Made by a program: the position numbers and the translations under genes. From RBG-16-66-20 sp040752005 (lineage in GTDB: Bacteria; Pseudomonadota; Gammaproteobacteria; Burkholderiales; SG8-39): DNA of 64,000 nucleotides. Below are positions 59,004 to 64,000 of the stretch, in pieces. Location: NCBI GenBank assembly GCA_040752005.1, contig JBFMFX010000013.1:1-64000 (forward strand), written 5' to 3'. Position 1 is the first letter of the stretch, and every line of letters begins with the position of its first letter. Below the pieces are notes generated by a model that did not search any database, had not been told where the DNA came from, and saw only the letters and a list, made by a program, of their open reading frames with translations.

Positions 59004-59267
59004 TCAGCGCTGGATGCGCGCCGAGCGGGCGTAGTACGAAGGCTCGGGCAGGAAGGCGCCCGGCGGCGCGATCCGCTGTAACGCCTGGAAGACCGGCCCG
59101 GCGGCAGCGAGCGCGGCGATCGGTGCGATCGGCGCGGCGCTCCATGGCTCGCACAGCTGCCAGACAAGCACGAAGCCCAGCACGAGCAGCACGATCGCAA
59201 GCCACGCCGCGGCCGGCCCGCGCCGCGCCGCCTCGACCGCATCCAGCGTTCGCGCGTACCTGCTCAT
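59004..59267 (-). CDS. Small single-pass membrane protein of unknown function
   Basis: Protein of 87 residues with one strong membrane helix (AAWLAIVLLVLGFVLVWQLC) and a possible second weak segment (PIAPIAALAAAGPVFQ). No family is recognised. The frame is preceded by a GTG-ATG pair; ATG 59267 is used. It lies 80 bases after the lipoprotein cytochrome and 181 bases before the ATPase gene. That 181-base interval shows nothing recognisable. Confidence 0.55.
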   Translation of the reverse strand: MSRYARTLDAVEAARRGPAAAWLAIVLLVLGFVLVWQLCEPWSAAPIAPIAALAAAGPVFQALQRIAPPGAFLPEPSYYARSARIQR

Positions 59268-59347
59268 CACCCGTCATTCAAGCCGCACCTGCGGCCGCCG
59301 TCTTGACCCAGGTCAAAGGCTCTCCGCTTCCCCGGGACGCGCCCGGC

Positions 59348-59791
59348 TCATCGGCCGGCCTGCCGCAGCATCTCGGCGCGCACCCGCCTCACGTCGTCCG
59401 ACCAGCGGCTCTCGATGTACGCGAGCACGGCGCGGATCTCTCCATCCGTCAGCTTGTCCTTGAACGCCGGCATGTCGCTCGCGTAGTCGCGCGGGGCGTA
59501 CGGCGGCACCATCCCGAACTTGGTGATGTTGAACAGCACCTCGTCGGAGTGGTGCCACGTGTGGCCGCTCGCGTCATGCGGCGGAGCCGGCAGCCGGCCG
59601 TCGGGCCGCCGCTCGCGCCAGTTCGGCTGGCCTTCGAGGTTCGCACCGTGGCAGGCGGCGCAGTGCCGCGCATAGATTTCCGCGCCCGCGGCGAGCGACG
59701 CCGGTGGCGCGGATCCGCTCTCGGCCGCCCGCTCGCCGCATCCGCCGAGAACGGCGAGCGCAACGAGCGATGCAATCGCGTTCAGCCTCAT
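59348..59791 (-). CDS. Lipoprotein c-type cytochrome
   Basis: Lipid-anchored monohaem cytochrome c of 147 residues. The lipobox VLGGC (Cys18) ends the signal peptide, and the haem motif is CAACH (Cys44-Cys47-His48). SDMPAFKDKLTDGEIRAVLAYI supplies the axial Met and the class I C-terminal helix. It could accept electrons from the copper oxidases nearby. It starts 91 bases after the L,D-transpeptidase stop. Confidence 0.88.
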   Translation of the reverse strand: MRLNAIASLVALAVLGGCGERAAESGSAPPASLAAGAEIYARHCAACHGANLEGQPNWRERRPDGRLPAPPHDASGHTWHHSDEVLFNITKFGMVPPYAPRDYASDMPAFKDKLTDGEIRAVLAYIESRWSDDVRRVRAEMLRQAGR

Positions 59792-59882
59792 GCCTTCACC
59801 GTCACCCTTGCCGCCGCAGCGTGCTCCGCCCCGGGGGCCGAGCTGCCGAGTACCCACGCGCGTCCAGCGCCGGGGCGGCGCA

Positions 59883-61121
59883 TCACCGGCCCGCCTTCGA
59901 ATACGACTCCGGCAGCGCCACCACCGGCCGGCCGGCCGCAGCCTCGTAGGCGATCTTCCAGCGCCCGTCCTCGCGCACCCAGTACTGGCGCTTGCGCGTG
60001 CGCTGCACGAGATCGCTCGAGCGGTAGTCCTGCTCGAATGTCGCCTCGATGAGATCGCCCTCGCCCGGCACGCGCAGCACCGTAAGCGCCCCGAGCGAGA
60101 CCTTGATCCACGATTTTGCGGCGTTGACGCGGCGCTTGTGGGCGCTCCAGGCCGCGAGGTCCATGCCGCCGCTCCGAAAGCTCCGGGCGTAATGCGCCAG
60201 ATAGCGCCCGCTGTCGCGGCTCTCCCAGTCCGCGCGCCAGGCGTCGAGCGCGCGCAGAAACTCCTCGCGCTCGGCGCGCAGCGCGTGCGCCGGCATCCAC
60301 TGGGCGGCATCGGCGATCACCACCGGCGTCGCGCCCGGCTGCACGCGCTCGGCGAGCGCCTCGAGCTCCGGATTGGCGAGCGCGATGCAGCCGTCGCTCG
60401 CCTGCGGCGCGCGCGCGTAGGTGTCCGAGGGCACGCCGTGGATCCAGATCCCGTAGCCGGTGCGGCCGCGCAGCCGGTCCCACTCGCTCGGGTAGCTGAG
60501 CGGCAGCGCGCCCCAGCCGTACAGGTCGGGCAGTCTCGATCCCGGAATCCGCGACGTGATGCGGTATGCGCCGATCGGCGTCTTCTGATCGCCCTCGCGT
60601 TCCTTGGCGACGCCGCGCCGGCCGAGCGTCGCGTAGTAGTCGAGCACCAGCCGCAGCCCCGACGGCGCGTTCTCGTACAGGTAGAGCCGCGAGCGCCTTG
60701 CGTCCACGACGATCGCGTGCCTGTACGCCGGATCGAGGTGGACAAAATAGCGCGGCATCAGATCCCCGTTCGGCCGCTCGCCGCGCGCACGCTGACGCGC
60801 GCGCGCCTCGGCGCGCAACTCCTCCAGGCGCTCGCGCGCCGCATGCCCGGTGCTGCCGACCTCGGCGATTGGTCGCACGCGTGCGAGCAGCAGGTCGCCG
60901 CGCACCAGATGCGCGAGGCGAAAGTTCGGATGGCGCTCGAGCAGTGCCTCCAGCTCGGCGAGCGCCGCACTCGCCTCGGCGCGCGCGAGCCGTTCCAGCA
61001 CGGCGAGCAGCCGCGCCTCGGCCTCGGCGCCGTTCGATCGGTTGGTGGCTGCGAGCGCCGCCACCTCCGGTGCGGCGCCTCCGGCAGCGGCGAGCGCGAG
61101 CAGCGCGGTGCATCGCGCCAT
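59883..61121 (-). CDS. L,D-transpeptidase (YkuD) with C-terminal NTF2-like domain
   Basis: Periplasmic peptidoglycan cross-linking enzyme of 412 residues. A signal peptide and a helical TPR-like region precede the YkuD domain (about 130-275) with catalytic His228 (WIHGVP) and Cys245 (SDGCIALAN). The C-terminal 120 residues look like an NTF2/SnoaL domain (WESRDSGRYLAHYARSF to REDGRWKIAYE). L,D-transpeptidases are copper-sensitive through their Cys, so its location among copper genes is interesting. ATG 61121 is chosen; GTG 61145 is possible. Confidence 0.87.
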   Translation of the reverse strand: MARCTALLALAAAGGAAPEVAALAATNRSNGAEAEARLLAVLERLARAEASAALAELEALLERHPNFRLAHLVRGDLLLARVRPIAEVGSTGHAARERLEELRAEARARQRARGERPNGDLMPRYFVHLDPAYRHAIVVDARRSRLYLYENAPSGLRLVLDYYATLGRRGVAKEREGDQKTPIGAYRITSRIPGSRLPDLYGWGALPLSYPSEWDRLRGRTGYGIWIHGVPSDTYARAPQASDGCIALANPELEALAERVQPGATPVVIADAAQWMPAHALRAEREEFLRALDAWRADWESRDSGRYLAHYARSFRSGGMDLAAWSAHKRRVNAAKSWIKVSLGALTVLRVPGEGDLIEATFEQDYRSSDLVQRTRKRQYWVREDGRWKIAYEAAAGRPVVALPESYSKAGR

Positions 61122-61150
61122 GCGGCGAGATGACACTGCGCCCACGCGAC

Positions 61151-61489
61151 CTACTGCGCAGGTTCCAGGCTCGTCACGGTTAACGCGCCGCCGAGCCTTT
61201 CAGCCTGGAACTTCACCCGGTCGCCCGGCTTCACCTTGTCGAGCAGCGCCGGGTCCTTGACCTGAAACACCATCGTCATCGCCGGCATGTCGAGGTTGGC
61301 GATCGGGCCGTGCTTGATCGTGAGCTTTTTCGCCTCCCGGTCCACCTTGCGGATCTCGCCCTCGGCGAGCGTGGCGGCCTGAGCCATGGCGCCGCCGCCG
61401 TGCGCCGAGTGGCTCGCGGGGCCGCCTTGCTGGGCAAGCGCCGGCGCGGCGAGCGCGGCGGCGACGGCGATCATTGCGACTGTCTTCAT
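61151..61489 (-). CDS. CusF-like periplasmic copper chaperone
   Basis: Exported copper-binding protein of 112 residues. After the signal peptide and a short His/Met segment comes the CusF fold with IKHGPIANLDMPAMTMVFQV. His60, Met71 and Met73 match the CusF site, while the Trp that normally shields the copper is replaced (Met68). The site may bind Cu(I) with altered exposure. It is 11 bases after the cupredoxin gene in the oxidase unit. Confidence 0.88.
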   Translation of the reverse strand: MKTVAMIAVAAALAAPALAQQGGPASHSAHGGGAMAQAATLAEGEIRKVDREAKKLTIKHGPIANLDMPAMTMVFQVKDPALLDKVKPGDRVKFQAERLGGALTVTSLEPAQ

Positions 61490-61500
61490 CTGCGATCTCC

Positions 61501-62040
61501 TCATTTGCCACTGCGATTGGGAAGAACCCGGATCAGGCCGACCATGCCGGACTCGAAGTGACCGGGAATCAAGCACCCGTAGTAGAAGGCGCCAGGCTGG
61601 GTGAACTCCCAGACGATGGTTTCGGTTTTTCCCGGCCGCACGTGCACCATGTAAGGCTCGGCGTGCTCCATCTCCGGGTGCCTGCGCATGAGTTCGGCGT
61701 GCTCCTTAAGACTGTCCATCGTGCCGAGCACCAGCTCGTGCACGATCCGCCCCCTGTTGTGTACCGTGATTTTCACCGTCTCGCCGGCGCGCAGCCGCAG
61801 CCCGTTCGGCAGGTATTCCATCTCGTCGGTCATATCTATGCGGATGGTGCGCGACACTTTCTTCGGGTCTCCGGCGCGCCCGAAGGGCTTGTCGTCGGCG
61901 GCGGCAGCCGCGGCGGCGGCAGCGAGCGTGTTCTCGTGGCTGTCGCCGTGAGCGAGCGCACCGGTCGCGAACATCCATCCCGCGACGGCGACAGCCCAGA
62001 ACCTCAAGTAGTGCATGGCACTTTTCCTCAAGTGGTGCAT
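61501..62040 (-). CDS. Exported cupredoxin (plastocyanin-like blue copper protein)
   Basis: Periplasmic cupredoxin of 179 residues with a signal peptide. Copper ligands are inferred from IVHELVLG (His) and GCLIPGHFESGM (Cys, His, Met), the standard order. A poly-Ala stretch follows the signal. It may shuttle electrons or copper to the adjacent copper oxidase. The first codons sit in a 24-bp tandem duplication, giving two ATGs (62040 and 62016), each with its own ribosome-binding site; the outer has the better AAGGAG. Confidence 0.88.
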   Translation of the reverse strand: MHHLRKSAMHYLRFWAVAVAGWMFATGALAHGDSHENTLAAAAAAAAADDKPFGRAGDPKKVSRTIRIDMTDEMEYLPNGLRLRAGETVKITVHNRGRIVHELVLGTMDSLKEHAELMRRHPEMEHAEPYMVHVRPGKTETIVWEFTQPGAFYYGCLIPGHFESGMVGLIRVLPNRSGK

Positions 62041-62053
62041 GGCGCTTTTCTCC
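62006..62053. repeat. 24-bp tandem duplication spanning cupredoxin start
   Basis: Units 62006-62029 and 62030-62053 match at about 20 of 24 positions. Each unit contains a ribosome-binding site and an ATG in the same frame on the minus strand, so the gene has two usable starts. Confidence 0.8.
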
Positions 62054-62064
62054 TTCGATGGCGA

Positions 62065-63447
62065 TCAATGTCCGGCGTGGCCGGACGGTTTACGAACCCT
62101 GAGAATGCGTTGCCCGGCGGGCGCCGGCGGCCGGCGCTCGGCGGCGGGCGGGGCGCCGGTCCACTCGTACGCGACGGTGCCGGGCGGGTGTTTGTACCAG
62201 CCGGGATCCCGGTAGTCGTCGCGCGCGAGCCCCTCGCGCACCTTGACCACTGTGAACATGCCGCCCATCTCCAGCGCGCCGAAGGGCCCGGTGCCGGTCA
62301 TCATCGGCAGCGTGTTCTCCGGCAACGGCATCTCCATCTCGCCCATGTCGGACATGCCGCGTTCGCCCATCACCATGTAATCGGGCACCAGGCGCAGGAT
62401 TTTCTCCGCCACGCCGCGCTGGTTCACGCCGAGCATGGTGGGCACGTCGTGGCCCATCGGGTTCATGGTGTGGTGCGATTTGTGGCAGTGAAATGCCCAG
62501 TCGCCCGGCTCGTTGGCGACGAACTCGATCGTGCGCATCTGGCCGACCGCGACGTCCACCGTCACCTCCGGCCAGCGCGCGCTCTTTGGCACCCAGCCGC
62601 CGTCGGTGCCGGTCACCTCGAACTCGTAGCCGTGCAGGTGGATCGGGTGGTTCGTCATCGTCAGGTTGCCGATGCGGATGCGCACCCGGTCGCCCTTGCG
62701 CACGACCAGGGGATCGATGCCCGGGAACACGCGCGAGTTCCACGCCCAGAGGTTGAAATCGAGCATGGTGTTCACCTTCGGCGTGAAGCTCCCGGGCTCG
62801 ATGTCGAAGGCGTTAATCAGGAACACGAAGTCCCGGTCGGCGCGCATGAACTGCGGGTTTTTCGGATGCACCACGATGAAGCCGTGCATTCCCATCGCCA
62901 TCTGCACCATCTCGTCGGCGTGCGGGTGGTACATGAAGGTGCCCGACTTCTTCATCTCGAACTCGTAGACGAAGGTCTTGCCGGCGGGGATCTGCGGCTG
63001 CGTGAGCCCGCCGACGCCGTCCATGCCGTTCGGCAGGAGCACCCCGTGCCAGTGGATGGTGGTGTGCTCCGGAAGGCGATTGGTGACGAAGATCCTCACC
63101 CGGTCGCCCTCGACGCACTCGATCGTCGGACCGGGCGACTGGCCGTTGTAGCCCCACAGGTGCGCGCTCATGCCCGGCGCAAGCTGCCTGCGCACCGGCT
63201 CGGCGACAAGGTGGAACTCCTTCCAGCCATCCTTCATGCGCCACGGCAGCGTCCAGCCGTTCAACGTCACGACCGGCTGGTACGGCCGCCCGTTCGGCGG
63301 CACGAGCGGCGGCTGAGTCTCGGGCTTGTCCATGCTCGGCGCCTCCGGAAGCGAGGCGGCGGCCGCGCGCGACACCAGCGCCGCGCCGAACAGGCCGGCG
63401 GCGGCGCTGCCGCCGAGGTTGCGCAAGAACGTTCTGCGAGAATTCAT
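62065..63447 (-). CDS. Copper oxidase (multicopper oxidase family), Tat-exported
   Basis: Periplasmic multicopper oxidase-type protein of 460 residues with a Tat signal (NSRRTFLRNLGG). Copper segments are HWHGVLL, MYHPHADEM, HPIHLHGYE and HCHKSHHTMNPMGH. Met-rich loops follow (MVMGERGMSDMGEMEMPLPE), suited to Cu(I) capture. It differs from the oxidase at 52348-53769 in its C-terminal third and is the type found with CusF-like and cupredoxin genes. GGGGAGACC precedes the ATG. It lies 13 bases after the OMF gene. Confidence 0.92.
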   Translation of the reverse strand: MNSRRTFLRNLGGSAAAGLFGAALVSRAAAASLPEAPSMDKPETQPPLVPPNGRPYQPVVTLNGWTLPWRMKDGWKEFHLVAEPVRRQLAPGMSAHLWGYNGQSPGPTIECVEGDRVRIFVTNRLPEHTTIHWHGVLLPNGMDGVGGLTQPQIPAGKTFVYEFEMKKSGTFMYHPHADEMVQMAMGMHGFIVVHPKNPQFMRADRDFVFLINAFDIEPGSFTPKVNTMLDFNLWAWNSRVFPGIDPLVVRKGDRVRIRIGNLTMTNHPIHLHGYEFEVTGTDGGWVPKSARWPEVTVDVAVGQMRTIEFVANEPGDWAFHCHKSHHTMNPMGHDVPTMLGVNQRGVAEKILRLVPDYMVMGERGMSDMGEMEMPLPENTLPMMTGTGPFGALEMGGMFTVVKVREGLARDDYRDPGWYKHPPGTVAYEWTGAPPAAERRPPAPAGQRILRVRKPSGHAGH

Positions 63448-63460
63448 CCTGGTCTCCCCT

Positions 63461-64000
63461 TCAATGGCCGCGGCCGGCACCGGCCGGCATGCGCGCCGGA
63501 GCGGCAGGCGGCTCGGCGCTGGCGTGCATCGTCCTGCCCGACAGGTTCGCCTGCAGCTCGGTATCCGCCATCCAGAAATCGCGCTTGGCTTCCAGGGACG
63601 CGGTAACGGTTGCCACCTGCTCGCGCGCGTCGGCGAGCAGCTCGAACGCACTGGCGAGCATGCCGTTGTAGCGCAGCAGCACCTCTTCGGAAATGCGCTT
63701 TCTGAGCGGCACCAGTTCGTCGCGGTAGTGGCGCGCGAGGTCGTAGGCGCTACGGTAGGCGGCGTAGGATTCACGCACTTCGGAGCGCGCCCGGACCGCC
63801 GTATCCACCAGCCGCTCGACCGCCTGGCGGTAGGTCGCTTCGGCGCGCGCCACCCGCGCTCGTCCCCAATCGAAGATCGGAATTTCCAGCCCCAGCACGT
63901 AGCCGTAGGCGAACGGGTCGGGGCCTTCCTTGGTGCGCGCACGGCTGAACTCGACCGCGCTCACGAGGCGCGTCGCCTTGGAAAGGCCGAGCGCCTCGGC
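63461..64000 (-). CDS. TolC/OMF outer-membrane protein, C-terminal part (5' end outside window)
   Basis: The C-terminal 179 residues of an outer-membrane efflux protein. The frame is open to base 64000, so the start is beyond the window. The second OEP repeat is visible (LGLEIPIFDWGRARVARAEA, then coiled-coil helices up to QANLSGRTMHA). The GTG at 63964 is internal. It is upstream of and close to the copper oxidase gene, likely cotranscribed, and probably exports or traffics copper. Confidence 0.85.
   Translation of the reverse strand, partial: AEALGLSKATRLVSAVEFSRARTKEGPDPFAYGYVLGLEIPIFDWGRARVARAEATYRQAVERLVDTAVRARSEVRESYAAYRSAYDLARHYRDELVPLRKRISEEVLLRYNGMLASAFELLADAREQVATVTASLEAKRDFWMADTELQANLSGRTMHASAEPPAAPARMPAGAGRGH

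Overview
The window is a GC-rich (roughly two thirds G+C) chromosomal segment with dense, overlapping, operon-style gene packing. Gene content (fused isobutyryl-CoA mutase IcmF, NasT-type ANTAR regulator, CusCBA, MsrPQ, mer genes) and codon use fit a betaproteobacterium, probably in the Burkholderiales/Rhodocyclales/Nitrosomonadales group. The genus cannot be fixed from this sequence. No rRNA, tRNA, CRISPR array, phage or insertion sequence was recognised.

Layout. 0-10 kb: housekeeping and transport genes (YqhA-family protein cut by the window edge, enoyl-CoA hydratase family, M48 protease, a two-gene NitT/TauT-type ABC transporter without a binding protein, DedA, IcmF). 10.2-25.5 kb: nitrogen assimilation on the + strand: nasT, a first NrtABC-like transporter plus cyanase, then a second NrtABC transporter followed by nirB-nirD-nasA-cobA. 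Each transporter operon has the same upstream block: NtrC-like dyad, perfect GG-N10-GC sigma-54 promoter, two small hairpins with A1/G4 hexaloops (the ANTAR target) and an overlapping intrinsic terminator. The second block begins with a 41-bp remnant of the nasT 3' end, so it arose by duplication. A serA remnant and a DoxX gene separate the two operons. 25.5-30.5 kb: an amidohydrolase, a methyltransferase, and a sulfide-type module (SQR-like flavoprotein, DsrE protein, fatty acid hydroxylase) divergent from an ArsR-rhodanese regulator.

30.5-64 kb is a metal-resistance island: EamA transporter with a His-rich tail, YnfA, a CadR/PbrR-type MerR with a divergent cation transporter, then merR-merT-merP-GDCCVxC-thioredoxin-CcdA without merA. 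From 35.4 kb to the end all genes are on the minus strand and mostly concern copper: CusCBA (CusB carries a C-terminal CusF domain), MsrPQ, and a long run of multicopper oxidase, TlpA, CcdA, Met-rich protein, cytochrome c, DsbD alpha domain, DsbC, beta-propeller, membrane and Rieske genes. Next come a Cu P-type ATPase with two YHS domains and its partners, and an OMF/copper oxidase/cupredoxin/CusF/L,D-transpeptidase/cytochrome c group.

The most novel-looking signal is a family of three small exported Cys-containing proteins (at about 43.9, 50.4 and 53.8 kb). They align without gaps, share Cys43 and a Pro-rich RAPD-x-APP tail, and sit at the 5' side of copper gene groups. Two are preceded by near-identical promoters whose -10 box is 7 bases from the ATG, predicting leaderless mRNAs. 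They resemble CutF/CruR-type copper-sensing leader proteins in layout.
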